Positions 1 to 8,984 of a DNA stretch of 63,560 nt are shown here, piece by piece. The position numbers were made by a program, and so were the translations under genes. This stretch comes from Faecalicatena contorta. Its GTDB lineage: Bacteria > Bacillota > Clostridia > Lachnospirales > Lachnospiraceae. The notes beneath the pieces were generated by a model. The model was given only the letters and a program-made list of their open reading frames with translations. It was not told where the DNA came from and did no database searches. The DNA is taken from NCBI RefSeq assembly GCF_021531995.1, contig NZ_JAFBIZ010000003.1, positions 1 through 63,560 of the forward strand. Reading direction: 5' to 3'. The stretch's first letter is position 1. Each line of letters starts with the position of its first letter.

Positions 1-35
1 GGAGTATACTGTTCATTTTTGCAACATAATAAAAT

Positions 36-1811
36 ATGAGAAAAATAAAAATATTGGGAATCGCTCCCTATGAAGGACTAAAAAATGTAATGGATACGAT
101 TGCATCCCAGAGAAATGATATAGTCATGACCACTTATCACGCTGACCTTGACTATGCTCCTACACTACTGTCCGGTCTCGATCTGGAAACTTATGATGCC
201 ATCCTCTCCCGGGGCGGGACAGCCTTGACTCTTCAAAAACTGACAACACTTCCTGTTTTTGATATGGAGTTGTCTTATTATGATGTGCTGAATGCAATCA
301 CACTGGCAGAAGGCATTACTGAAAACTTTGCAATTGTATGTTATCCCAGCATTGCTGCACTCGCAGAACAGCTCGGAGATATATTAAATTATGACCTGAA
401 TATTCTGATTACGTATTCATGGGAAGATACAGTAAAACATATTGATACTCTGAGAAAACAAGGATGTGAGCTGGTCATCGGCGACATGAGTGCCTGCAGA
501 TATGCGAGAGAGTGTAATATTCCAAACATGCTTTTTAATTCCGGGAGTGAAACCATCAAAAAAGCACTGAACCAGATTGTAGAATTTTCAAAATATTATC
601 TGAACTATCAGATTGAAAACCGTCTGATTAAGACAAAGATGATTGCAAGAGATGAAATGTATCTGATCTATGACGAAACCGGAATATTGTCTTATTCCTC
701 CGTCAAAGGTCCTTCTCATTTCCTTACAACAGAAACCAAAAGATTAATATCAGATGTAAAAAAATACGGACATACTGTGTCAATCAAAAAAAGCAAAGGA
801 AATACCTACAAATTCACCGGTGAAAAAGCTGTTTTGTCCGATACCCACTACTATCACTTTTTCATTGAAGTAAATAAGAAAGCAGAACTGGAGCTGACCG
901 GAAGCATAATCAAATCAGAAACCACCGAATCTTCTTCCCAGTTTTTCTCTTTCCTCTATCATCACGAAGCATACCATGCAATCCGCCGGAAAATCGAAGA
1001 TATCAGTAAGACCAGTCTTCCGGTATTCCTGGAAGGAGAGGGAGGCACCGGCAAAGACAGGCTCGCACAGATCATTCATAAAAGCAGCCGCCTCCAGTCA
1101 TATCCGCTTTTTACAATCAACTGCGAATCCCTTACCGACGCCGAGATGAAAGAACTGGCAGGCAATACCAATTCTCCATTTTATGATAATGACTATACAT
1201 TTTATTTTAAAAACTGTAACTATCTCAGCACTACTCTGATTGAACAGCTGATCACATTCATCACATCTACAAATATGTCAAGGCGAAACCGTCTGATTCT
1301 GTCCTGGCGGGCCGACGCCAGCAGATCGGACACTTCGACCACCCGTGAATATCTGATCAACAAGCTGTCCTGCATTCATATCGTGCTGCCAAACCTGTCT
1401 CATTTTATCGATGAGATACCAAAACTTGTAAATATGTATATTCATCAGCTGAACACCAGCCACGGCATGCAGCTGGCCGGTATCGAACCGGAAGCAATGA
1501 GTCTTCTCCAGGGATATCGATGGACAAACAATCTGGATCAGCTGAAGCGAGTGATCAACGAAGCGTTCTCCGGCACACATGGAGCTTATATCAAGGCTTC
1601 TCTGATCGCAGATATTCTCCGAAGAGAGACTGTTCTAAGTTGTAGGAATGGAACCGGCGCCATCGATTTTGACATTCATCGTCCCCTGAAAGACATCACA
1701 TACGACATCATCATGCGCGTCCTCCAGGAAGAAAACTATAACCAGAGTGCCACCGCCGCAAGACTCGGAATCAGCCGAACCACTCTGTGGAGACTTCTGA
1801 AGCAATTCTGA
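36..1811 (+). CDS. PrpR-N domain transcriptional regulator with degenerate AAA+ domain
   Basis: Cytoplasmic transcription factor of the PrpR/propionate-activator type. Residues 1 to about 190 match the PrpR N-terminal effector-binding domain (periplasmic-binding-like fold). A PAS-like stretch follows. An AAA+ remnant begins with a degenerate Walker A, GEGGTGKD, near residues 335-342. The C-terminus is a Fis-type helix-turn-helix (NQSATAARLGISRTTLWRLL). The GAFTGA loop that contacts sigma-54 is absent and the Walker B is poor, so it probably works as an ordinary sigma-70 regulator rather than an enhancer-dependent activator. It converges with the symporter/Ptb/Buk operon and shares a bidirectional terminator with it, which makes that operon the likely target. 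The effector is unknown; relatives sense small organic acids. Confidence 0.85.
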   Translation: MRKIKILGIAPYEGLKNVMDTIASQRNDIVMTTYHADLDYAPTLLSGLDLETYDAILSRGGTALTLQKLTTLPVFDMELSYYDVLNAITLAEGITENFAIVCYPSIAALAEQLGDILNYDLNILITYSWEDTVKHIDTLRKQGCELVIGDMSACRYARECNIPNMLFNSGSETIKKALNQIVEFSKYYLNYQIENRLIKTKMIARDEMYLIYDETGILSYSSVKGPSHFLTTETKRLISDVKKYGHTVSIKKSKGNTYKFTGEKAVLSDTHYYHFFIEVNKKAELELTGSIIKSETTESSSQFFSFLYHHEAYHAIRRKIEDISKTSLPVFLEGEGGTGKDRLAQIIHKSSRLQSYPLFTINCESLTDAEMKELAGNTNSPFYDNDYTFYFKNCNYLSTTLIEQLITFITSTNMSRRNRLILSWRADASRSDTSTTREYLINKLSCIHIVLPNLSHFIDEIPKLVNMYIHQLNTSHGMQLAGIEPEAMSLLQGYRWTNNLDQLKRVINEAFSGTHGAYIKASLIADILRRETVLSCRNGTGAIDFDIHRPLKDITYDIIMRVLQEENYNQSATAARLGISRTTLWRLLKQF

Positions 1812-1818
1812 CATAAAA

Positions 1819-1861
1819 AAATTTCCACAAGGTAAACGCCGAAGCGTTCTTGTGGAAATTT
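1819..1861 (-). terminator. Bidirectional hairpin terminator between convergent genes
   Basis: Perfect 13-bp arms (1819-1831 and 1849-1861) enclose a second 5-bp stem (AACGC/GCGTT) with a CGAA loop. On the minus strand the stem runs straight into a T tract, so it ends the symporter operon. The plus side is followed by TATTTAT, so it may also stop the regulator transcript. The right arm, CGAAGCGTTCTTGTGGAAAT, recurs at 48101-48120. Confidence 0.85.
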
Positions 1862-1890
1862 ATTTATACAGTTATATACAGTATTGAATA

Positions 1891-3393
1891 TTATGAATTC
1901 GATTTATTGGTTATGTATCCTGCTGCCATAATGACGACTGTCACTGCAATTCCCAAAAACAGTGGATCAAACGGAAGATTCACAAAATTTCCTCCCAATA
2001 CCGCTATCGGTCCTGCCGCCATAGAAACCAGTGTTACTCCAGATGAAACTTTTCCTTTTGCAAACAATGCGCAGGTAAGAGGGATAAACACAACGGTTCC
2101 CCTGATTCCCATAGATAAGAAACCAAAATCATTGATCACGCCGCCAGGAACTACCAACGCGATAATTGCTGCCAACACCAGAACAGCCACAATGGTAAAT
2201 CTGATTGCATATAATTTCTTCTTAGTATCTGAAAATTTCTCAGATATCTTACATACGATATCATTTACCAGGATAGACGCAACTCCCATGGACAGACCTG
2301 CTCCGCCTCCGATTACCGTGATCAGCAGAGTTCCAAGCACGATTCCGCCTATAAACTGAGGCATATAATAGAGTACAAATGAAGGAAATACCTGTGAAGA
2401 ATTCGCAATTTCCATCATTCCTTCCGGAATCTTTTTTCCTGCTTCCGTAAGTGCTGCAATCTCAGCTTCTGTCAGACAGTGATTTCGCATAAACATACCA
2501 ATGAAAATACACGCAATTCCAATAGGCGGGATAAGAAGAGCACTTAACAGCGCCCCTTTTCTTGCCTCGCTGTCACTCTTAGCGGACCAGATTGCCTGTG
2601 CATAGGTCTGTGTTGCCAACACACCTAAAAGCAGTGAGATTCCGGATCCCATATCCTTAAGAAATCCTCTGGCAAACAGATTCACATATCTGCCGCTGAT
2701 ATCGCCTTCTGTCACTAATCCACTGATATTGCCCAGATCCGTACCTGCAAGCAAGTTATTTAATCCACCCAGGATTCCGGATAAACCGCCGCTTCCGGTA
2801 AGTACAATCACAAGCCCCAAGATAGATGCCACATAGAGTAATACCAGCTTCACTACTCCGCCCATCCCGGCTCCCCATGCACCGCCGAATACTACGTAAA
2901 ATGCCATGATAATAATAGATATCGCTGCCGCAAGCCAGAATTGCATATGAAAAATAGTTGTAAGCAACGCACAGCTTGATAAAACCTGCGCAATGACACT
3001 GATAAATATACCAATGGAACATAATACTGACCCCGCATACTCTGCTTTTGGTCCATATTCTTTGCCAATTACTTCTAACAGCGTTACACTTCCACTATGC
3101 CTTAAAGGAATGGCATAACCAACCGCCAGTACCAGACAGCCGATTCCTGCCCCTAATGTGAACCACCATGCCGACAGTCCAAAATCAAACGCAAGCTGTG
3201 CTGTTCCGATTGTCGCCTGTCCGCTTACCAGACTTCCCATAATCGCGCCACAGACCATCAATTTTCCGCCTTTACCGCCGCCGGTATCAAAGTCACTTGC
3301 ATCCGCCACCATCCGGCCGGAGTATATTCCTACTCCCATAATAAGAAGAATAACTAATATGATTCCAACTATATTCCATACGCCTATATCCAT
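1891..3393 (-). CDS. Sodium:solute symporter (SSS family)
   Basis: Integral membrane importer of 500 residues with about 13 hydrophobic segments from the N-terminus (IVGIILVILLIMGVGIYSG) onward, typical of SSS/SLC5 permeases that couple uptake to sodium. It is the last gene of the aldehyde dehydrogenase-Ptb-Buk operon, 15 bp after buk, so it should import the carbon source those enzymes process. The substrate cannot be read from the sequence. SSS members carry sugars, amino acids, carboxylates and vitamins, and nothing here points to one of them. The first ATG is preceded by GAGGAGAG and is taken as the start. Confidence 0.85.
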   Translation of the reverse strand: MDIGVWNIVGIILVILLIMGVGIYSGRMVADASDFDTGGGKGGKLMVCGAIMGSLVSGQATIGTAQLAFDFGLSAWWFTLGAGIGCLVLAVGYAIPLRHSGSVTLLEVIGKEYGPKAEYAGSVLCSIGIFISVIAQVLSSCALLTTIFHMQFWLAAAISIIIMAFYVVFGGAWGAGMGGVVKLVLLYVASILGLVIVLTGSGGLSGILGGLNNLLAGTDLGNISGLVTEGDISGRYVNLFARGFLKDMGSGISLLLGVLATQTYAQAIWSAKSDSEARKGALLSALLIPPIGIACIFIGMFMRNHCLTEAEIAALTEAGKKIPEGMMEIANSSQVFPSFVLYYMPQFIGGIVLGTLLITVIGGGAGLSMGVASILVNDIVCKISEKFSDTKKKLYAIRFTIVAVLVLAAIIALVVPGGVINDFGFLSMGIRGTVVFIPLTCALFAKGKVSSGVTLVSMAAGPIAVLGGNFVNLPFDPLFLGIAVTVVIMAAGYITNKSNS

Positions 3394-3408
3394 GACTCTC
3401 TCCTCTTT

Positions 3409-4521
3409 TTATAATCTGTTATACAGAACATCAAATCCCGGGAATACTGGTTCTCCAGTATAGGATTTTGGTTCCTCTTTTCCGTCAAGCACACGGATTG
3501 CGCCTGCTGCCAGCGCATCCATCTCATATTCACCCGGATACAATTTCACAGGTGCGATAAATTCGACACGCTCTCTGATCATTTCATCCATAATGTCAGA
3601 ATATGCAACTCCTCCTGTAAGAATAATCGCATCCACTTTTCCTTTCATTACGGATGCCATTGCCGCAATATCTTTTGCAATCTGATAAGCTGTAACACGA
3701 TATACCAATGCAGCAAACTGATCGCCTTCTTCTATCCTGCGTTCTACCTCGATGGCATCTGAAGTTCCAAGATGAGCTACCCATCCTCCGGTCTTCATGA
3801 TCTTGGTAAACATTTCCTGCTTTGTGTATTTTCCTGAATAGCAAAGTTCTACAACATCTGCAAGCGGTGCCGTTCCGCTTCTGGTCGGTGCCATACGTCC
3901 TTCCCCGCGTGTACTGTCGACCGTATCGATCATCTTTCCCTGACAGTGTGCGCTGACAGAGATTCCACCTCCAAGATGTGCTACAATCAGATTTAATTCT
4001 TCATATGGTTTCCCGCAGTCAGCAGCATATTTTCTTGCAGCTGCTCTCTGGTTCAGCGGATGACCACGGCTGGTACGTATAACTTCAGCAAATCCCGTCA
4101 TACGGGCTTCTTCTTCAAATTCATCCACACTGCTCGCGTCTACAATAAATGCACGTCCTTCAAATTCCTCCGCAAAATCCTTCGCAAGCAGAGGGCCAAG
4201 GTTTCCAGGGTGCTTGCTTCCCGGACCAATCTGACCGTCAGCATACATCCTGTCATTCACCTCATATACACCGCCATCCATCGGCAACAGACCGGTACAG
4301 ATTGCTGAAAATGCATCTGCTGTCCCCGGATCTACTCCCTTTTCCTTCAGTGTCTTGATAATAATCTCCTTACGATAAGGAAGCTGATCTACGATATTGG
4401 GAAATACCGCCAGATCACTTGCAGGATGCGCAATATTTTCCGAAAAAATCTTCTTATCTCCCTCATACAGTGCTACTTTTGTTGAGGTTGAGCCGGGATT
4501 TAATACAATCACTCGATACAT
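3409..4521 (-). CDS. buk: Butyrate kinase
   Basis: Converts an acyl phosphate plus ADP to free acid plus ATP, the energy-yielding last step of acid formation. The ASKHA acetate/butyrate-kinase fold is clear. It starts with the phosphate-binding motif NPGSTSTK near residues 8-15, followed by GSKHPGNLG, the HLGGGISV adenosine motif, GEGRMAPTRSG, and ILTGGVAYS near the C-terminus. At 370 residues it is slightly longer than the usual 355-360. It lies 12 bp after ptb. Because the operon also has an acylating aldehyde dehydrogenase and a dedicated importer, the physiological acyl group may not be butyryl; branched or substituted acyl phosphates are accepted by relatives. Confidence 0.93.
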   Translation of the reverse strand: MYRVIVLNPGSTSTKVALYEGDKKIFSENIAHPASDLAVFPNIVDQLPYRKEIIIKTLKEKGVDPGTADAFSAICTGLLPMDGGVYEVNDRMYADGQIGPGSKHPGNLGPLLAKDFAEEFEGRAFIVDASSVDEFEEEARMTGFAEVIRTSRGHPLNQRAAARKYAADCGKPYEELNLIVAHLGGGISVSAHCQGKMIDTVDSTRGEGRMAPTRSGTAPLADVVELCYSGKYTKQEMFTKIMKTGGWVAHLGTSDAIEVERRIEEGDQFAALVYRVTAYQIAKDIAAMASVMKGKVDAIILTGGVAYSDIMDEMIRERVEFIAPVKLYPGEYEMDALAAGAIRVLDGKEEPKSYTGEPVFPGFDVLYNRL

Positions 4522-4533
4522 ACATACTGCTCC

Positions 4534-5451
4534 TTAATTCTTATTCATTTCCTGTGCTGCAAGAACCGCAAGTGCAATCGAATTCATCTTAGACTCATCG
4601 GAGCTTGCACGTGAGGTAAGTACCATTGGTTTCGCAGCGCCCATAATACATCCGGCTTTTCTGCATTTCGCAAAATATTCCATAGATTTATTGAGAATAT
4701 TTCCGGCTTCAATGTCCGGTGTGATCAGAACATCTGCATTTCCGGCTACCGGATGATCGATTCCCTTATGGTGTGCAGCCTCAGGAGAAACTGCATTATC
4801 CATTGCGAGCGGTCCTTTTACCATACATCCGGTAATCTCACCTTCTTCATTCATTCTGGTAAGCTCTGCCGCATCCAGTGTTGCCGGCATCTTCGGATTA
4901 ACTTTTTCTACGGCACAAAGAACAGCAACCTTCGGATTCTCATTGCCCATTGCGTGTGCAATCTGTGTGCATGCTTTGATCAGATCTACCTTCTGCTCCA
5001 GTGTCGGTGCGATCGTCATAGCAGAATCGCTGAGCAGGAACATACGGTCAAATCCCTGTACTTCCATCAGACCCACATGGCAGATCAGATTTCCTGTACG
5101 AAGTCCGTATTCTTTATTCAGCAAAGCTTTCAATGCAACAGACGTATCCACAAATCCCTTCATTGGAAGAGATGCTTTTCCTTCTTTTACCAGCTTGATC
5201 GCTGTTGCACATGCTTCCGGTTTTTCTTCTTCATTTACGACTTCAAATTTTGACAGATCAATCTCATGCTCTGCCGCGATTTCCCGGATTTCTTTTTCAT
5301 TCCCCACCAGATATGCACCCTTAATGATGCGATTCTGGTATGCATTCCAGACGGACATAAGAACGTCTGCATCCTGGGCAACAGCCACAGACAATGTCTG
5401 TGGCTCCCCATTTTGTACTTTTTCAATCAATTCTTCAAAACTACGAATCAT
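4534..5451 (-). CDS. ptb: Phosphate butyryltransferase
   Basis: Exchanges CoA for phosphate on an acyl group (acyl-CoA + Pi to acyl phosphate + CoA), feeding Buk in the cytoplasm. The 305-residue protein matches the Pta/Ptb family along its length. Features include the N-terminal SFEELIEKVQ start, an internal GLMEVQGFDRMFLLSDSAMT segment, and the C-terminal GNADVLITPDIEAGN and CIMGAAKPMVLTSRA signatures. It sits between the aldehyde dehydrogenase (20 bp) and buk (12 bp), in the classic ptb-buk order. Whether it prefers butyryl-CoA or another acyl-CoA in this operon is open. Confidence 0.93.
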   Translation of the reverse strand: MIRSFEELIEKVQNGEPQTLSVAVAQDADVLMSVWNAYQNRIIKGAYLVGNEKEIREIAAEHEIDLSKFEVVNEEEKPEACATAIKLVKEGKASLPMKGFVDTSVALKALLNKEYGLRTGNLICHVGLMEVQGFDRMFLLSDSAMTIAPTLEQKVDLIKACTQIAHAMGNENPKVAVLCAVEKVNPKMPATLDAAELTRMNEEGEITGCMVKGPLAMDNAVSPEAAHHKGIDHPVAGNADVLITPDIEAGNILNKSMEYFAKCRKAGCIMGAAKPMVLTSRASSDESKMNSIALAVLAAQEMNKN

Positions 5452-5471
5452 AACCCAGTCTCCTGTAGTGC

Positions 5472-6839
5472 CTATTCTGCCCAGATCTCTTCGTCTGTCG
5501 GAATCGGTCTGTCTGGTAATCTATATGCGACTCTTGCAATGTTAACAAGATTATGCCACCATAAGTTCTCAGAGATTGAGTTGTTGCCCCATGTTCCGCA
5601 TCCAAGTGTAGCTGTCGGATTCAGACCATTATCAAGTCCTCCTCCAAGTCCGGATGATCCGATCATGTTAACACCAACACGAGATACCGGGAGTAACTCT
5701 GCTGCATATTCTACATGTTCTTTTGTATTGGAATGTACTACTGCACTGTGTCCTGCACCTTCGTTCTTCAGGTTCGTAACAGCTACATCTACGGCTTCTT
5801 CCCATGTATCGTATGGTCTGATTGCAAGTACCGGACAAAGTTTCTCTTTTGCAAGATATTCATCTGCACCATATTTTTCAATCTTAACAAGGAGCAGTTT
5901 TGCATCTTCCGGGCACTCAAGACCTGCTGTCTTTGCGATAAATGCCGGTGAAGCACCAACAACATCTTTGTTGATTGCACCTGTCGGGAACATTCCCTTT
6001 CTTAAAGCATCTACATCTGCAGGCTCACTGATATAATGAGCTCCACGTTTTACGATCTCGCCTACCAGTTCATCAAACTTCTCAGCCGGAACGTGCACAC
6101 ACTGTTCACAAGTACACAGAACACCATTGTCATAGATACGGCTAACCACAACCTTGTCAGCTACATCTGCAATATCAGCGTCTCTGTCAACCAGTGTCTG
6201 AACGTTACCAGCGCCTACTCCAAATGCCGGTTTTCCGCTGGAATATGCAGCCTTAACCATTCCAGGACCACCAGTAGAGATACATGCGTCACATTCTGAC
6301 ATGAGCAGTCCGGAGATCTCAACAGTTGGTTCCGGTACGATCTGGATCAGATCTTCAGGAGCTCCAACTTCTTTCAATGCCTGTCTCATCAAATTAACAG
6401 TCTCAACACCTGTCTTCTTTGCACGTGGATGTGGTCCAACGATGATTGCGTTTCCACCTTTTAATGCGATCATTGCATTCTGCATTGGTGTCATGGTCGG
6501 GTTGGTTGTCGGAGACACAACACCGATCACTCCGATCGGTTTTGCAACCTTTACAATACCCTCTGCATCATCATATTCGATGATTCCACGGCTCTTAACA
6601 CCTTTTAATTTTGCCCATACAGCTTTTGCTTTTCCTTTGTTTTTCTTGATCTTGTCTTCATAGACACCCATACGTGTCTCTTCTACCGCCATCTTTGCAA
6701 GCATTTCGCCGTTGTCATAGATAATCTTTCCGATTGCACGTACTGCTTTATCGACGTCTTCCTGCGAAAACTTTTCAAATACCTGCTGTGCAGCTCTACC
6801 TTTCTGAATCAGATCTAATACATATTCCTTTGCTTCCAT
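5472..6839 (-). CDS. CoA-acylating aldehyde dehydrogenase
   Basis: Oxidises an aldehyde to its acyl-CoA with NAD(P)+ and CoA. At 455 residues it resembles the N-terminal half of AdhE, EutE/PduP and the sulfoacetaldehyde dehydrogenase SauS. Seen are the cofactor region VSPTTNPTMTPMQNA, GAGNVQTLVD, and the active-site segment DNGVLCTCEQ with the expected catalytic Cys242. The C-terminal LGCGTWGNNSISEN is AdhE/SauS-like. There is no microcompartment shell gene nearby and no obvious encapsulation peptide. It is the first gene of the operon, with ribosome site AAGGAGG. Together with Ptb and Buk it would turn one aldehyde into an acid with one ATP. The aldehyde and the enzyme that makes it are not in the window. 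Confidence 0.88.
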   Translation of the reverse strand: MEAKEYVLDLIQKGRAAQQVFEKFSQEDVDKAVRAIGKIIYDNGEMLAKMAVEETRMGVYEDKIKKNKGKAKAVWAKLKGVKSRGIIEYDDAEGIVKVAKPIGVIGVVSPTTNPTMTPMQNAMIALKGGNAIIVGPHPRAKKTGVETVNLMRQALKEVGAPEDLIQIVPEPTVEISGLLMSECDACISTGGPGMVKAAYSSGKPAFGVGAGNVQTLVDRDADIADVADKVVVSRIYDNGVLCTCEQCVHVPAEKFDELVGEIVKRGAHYISEPADVDALRKGMFPTGAINKDVVGASPAFIAKTAGLECPEDAKLLLVKIEKYGADEYLAKEKLCPVLAIRPYDTWEEAVDVAVTNLKNEGAGHSAVVHSNTKEHVEYAAELLPVSRVGVNMIGSSGLGGGLDNGLNPTATLGCGTWGNNSISENLWWHNLVNIARVAYRLPDRPIPTDEEIWAE

Positions 6840-6873
6840 TTCTACTCCTCCTTAAGCATAAGCTCTAAACGTT

Positions 6874-6902
6874 ATATGTACAATGTACTACATTGTACAT
6901 AT
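6874..6902. promoter_or_regulatory. Perfect palindromic operator over the operon promoter
   Basis: Two perfect 14-bp arms (ATATGTACAATGTA and its complement) flank a single central C, 35 bp before the aldehyde dehydrogenase start. On the minus strand a TTGAAA candidate -35 box lies just upstream, so the palindrome covers the spacer and the -10 area. Its size and position fit a FadR/GntR dimer operator, and the cognate repressor is very probably the GntR gene next door. Confidence 0.8.
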
Positions 6903-6926
6903 CATTTCAATCGGCATTACATAAAA

Positions 6927-6975
6927 AAATAGTCTCGGTAAATTGTGCAAATTGTACAATTTACCGAGACTATTT
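6927..6975 (-). terminator. Strong hairpin terminator of the GntR gene, with an operator-like loop
   Basis: A perfect stem of 16 bp (19 bp counting flanking A/T pairs) with an 11-nt loop is followed on the minus strand by a T tract. It separates the gntR transcript from the promoter of the next operon. The 3' part contains AAATTGTACAATTT, a small palindrome sharing the TTGTACA core with the operator at 6874-6902, so it may double as a second repressor site. Confidence 0.8.
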
Positions 6976-7043
6976 ATGTCTATTTTTTAACACTTTTGCT
7001 ATTTTTTTATCAATTCGTGTCCTTGTTACATTCTTCAAAAGCT

Positions 7044-7760
7044 CTATAATAACAATTCCTGCCACAATTTCAGGCGTTCGTCCATGAAGTCTGCAATTGC
7101 TTTTTTATCTCTTGCCTCCAGAATATCCACCTCTTTCAGATAATTATCCGGAAGTGCATTCAGCATATTTCTCTCCACAGACACCTCGATTGCCTTATGC
7201 CTGGTAAACGACGCAATCTTCCGCACAATACTGTCCAGCTGATACAGCATACGGTTCTTGGATATCTCACTCAGATATTCGTTAAATCTTTTACTTGCCT
7301 GATACATTCTTTCAATGTCCGCAGGTTCTTCATTCATAATCTTCTGAAATTCCAGTCCGTACCCTCGAAGCTTACGTATCTCTTCGTCGGAGGCATTTAG
7401 AATTGCCAGATACAGCACCGAATTTGCGACTGCAATCTTCACTTCCAGAAGTTCTTCCATCGAATGCTCTGACAGAATCAATCCGTACAACAGAGGATCC
7501 AGGAGCTTATTATTATACTCTTCCACAACAAAGGTACCTTCCGAACGCCGGATCTCAAGAACACCAAAAGCAACCAGAACCTTCAGCGCCTCTCTGACTG
7601 CGTTACGACTTACCCCCAGCTTTTCACTGAATTCCACTTCTGTCGGGATCTTGTCGCCCGGCTTCAGTTCTCCGCTGATCAGCGCATCCGTAATTCTCTT
7701 CACGAGGATCTCTGAAATGGATCCCTTCGGAAGCTCCGCAAACAAATTATTATTTCCCAT
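7044..7760 (-). CDS. GntR/FadR-family transcriptional regulator
   Basis: DNA-binding repressor of 238 residues. Residues 14-80 form the GntR winged helix (ISEILVKRITDALISGELKPG, then SRNAVREALKVLVAFGVLEI). Residues about 95-220 form an all-helical FCD effector domain. FCD proteins bind small carboxylates, often through a metal. It is transcribed from its own promoter and ends at the hairpin that borders the aldehyde dehydrogenase operon, and the perfect palindrome on that operon's promoter is its most likely target. A PrpR-like regulator on the other side suggests dual control. Confidence 0.88.
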   Translation of the reverse strand: MGNNNLFAELPKGSISEILVKRITDALISGELKPGDKIPTEVEFSEKLGVSRNAVREALKVLVAFGVLEIRRSEGTFVVEEYNNKLLDPLLYGLILSEHSMEELLEVKIAVANSVLYLAILNASDEEIRKLRGYGLEFQKIMNEEPADIERMYQASKRFNEYLSEISKNRMLYQLDSIVRKIASFTRHKAIEVSVERNMLNALPDNYLKEVDILEARDKKAIADFMDERLKLWQELLL

Positions 7761-7825
7761 GTTTCATCACTTTCCATACCATATTCTCATTCATGTCCCC
7801 GCCCGGAACATGCAACATTGAGTCT

Positions 7826-7855
7826 ATTATAGCAGACTGTTCAGACGATTTACAA
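7826..7855 (-). promoter_or_regulatory. Sigma-A promoter of the GntR gene
   Basis: On the minus strand, TTGTAA (7850-7855), an 18-bp spacer and a perfect TATAAT (7826-7831) precede the gene. An imperfect inverted repeat in the leader (about 7795-7815, CATGTTCC/GGGACATG) could be an autoregulatory site. Confidence 0.6.
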
Positions 7856-7897
7856 GTAATATCCGAAATTATCTTAATATCCATACTCATCATTGAG

Positions 7898-8827
7898 TTA
7901 AGAACCCTGACTTTTATTCACCATACAGATGCCGACACAGACCAGAATCAGAGCCGTAACTCCCCGAACAGTAAATGCCTGATTCTTTTCTCCCAGCAAT
8001 ATTGCAGACAAAATCACTCCAAACATCGGATTACTGAACCCGAAGATCGCAACTCTTCCCACCGGATTACAGGAAAGCAACAGACTCCAGAGCGAGTATG
8101 CAACCGCAGATATCAGCCCCATATATACAAGGAGCATTGCAGACGCAGCTGTAAAACCACTCACTCTTCCGCCGCCGACAAGTCCGATTGCAGAAAGCAC
8201 AACACCTCCAAACAAAAACTGATAACCACACAGGGTAAATGTATCTTCTTTCGCCGAATACCTTTTGATCAATACTGAAGATAACGCGGATGCAAACGCC
8301 GACAGCATAATGGCTCCTTCTCCTGCTAATGACAGATTCAGATCGATTCCGGCACCTGTAAGATTGATCAGCACAACCCCTGCGAATCCGATGATACACC
8401 CTGCCATTTTGCCGGGAGTAATCTTTTCACGAAAGGCCACTGCTGACAAAAAAATAGCAAAAAACACATTGGAAGCTGTGATGATCGAAGATTTCACCCC
8501 TGTTGTATGTGCCAGTCCCATATAGAAAAAGACATATTGAAAGATTGTCTGCACCGCTCCAAGCCTGATCACCATAGACCAGGAAGAACGCTTCGGACAA
8601 AGAATACGTCCGCTCATAAGGCTGCCAATCACGATCACCATGATTCCTGCCAGCGAAAACCGGTATCCGGCGAACAAAAGCTGTGACATCGAATCCCCTT
8701 CTGCAATCTCAAAAAGCCTGTACCCTATTTTGATGCTTGGGAAAGCACTTCCCCAGAGCAGGCAGCACAGCAGAGCTACAGCACAGACCATACCCGGTTT
8801 TGTAATCGTTAATGTATCTTTTTTCAT
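7898..8827 (-). CDS. EamA/DMT-family transporter
   Basis: Ten-helix inner-membrane transporter of the drug/metabolite superfamily, 309 residues, built of two EamA repeats. The first starts at VCAVALLCCLLWGSAFPSIK and the second at EGAIMLSAFASALSSVLIKR. Such proteins export amino acids or metabolites; the substrate is unknown. The open frame extends upstream to 9070, but that part overlaps the divergent reductase gene and is not membrane-like. The ATG at 8827, after AAGGA, gives the normal family length. Confidence 0.85.
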   Translation of the reverse strand: MKKDTLTITKPGMVCAVALLCCLLWGSAFPSIKIGYRLFEIAEGDSMSQLLFAGYRFSLAGIMVIVIGSLMSGRILCPKRSSWSMVIRLGAVQTIFQYVFFYMGLAHTTGVKSSIITASNVFFAIFLSAVAFREKITPGKMAGCIIGFAGVVLINLTGAGIDLNLSLAGEGAIMLSAFASALSSVLIKRYSAKEDTFTLCGYQFLFGGVVLSAIGLVGGGRVSGFTAASAMLLVYMGLISAVAYSLWSLLLSCNPVGRVAIFGFSNPMFGVILSAILLGEKNQAFTVRGVTALILVCVGICMVNKSQGS

Positions 8828-8930
8828 AAGCTGAACATCCTTATCATTTTCGTCTCTATTTCGTCCCATAAAAAATATATATGGAAAACAGTGTTTTTTC
8901 AACATCTTTCTTGCAACAAAATTCTTTCCC

Positions 8931-8960
8931 TGTACATTTTTACTGCCGATGTAGTACAAT
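8931..8960 (+). promoter_or_regulatory. Likely promoter of the reductase gene
   Basis: TGTACA (8931-8936), an 18-bp spacer and TACAAT (8955-8960) lie 25 bp before the start codon, followed by AAAAGGAG as ribosome site. Confidence 0.5.
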
Positions 8961-8984
8961 AAAGTGGAAAAGGAGTGAAAAAAT

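Noticed and set aside
5472-6839. Bacterial microcompartment association of the aldehyde dehydrogenase
   Set aside because: No shell protein gene in the window and no convincing encapsulation peptide at the N-terminus.
6840-6930. Sigma-54 promoter in front of the aldehyde dehydrogenase, expected from the PrpR-like regulator
   Set aside because: No TGGCAC-N5-TTGC element is present, and the regulator lacks GAFTGA.
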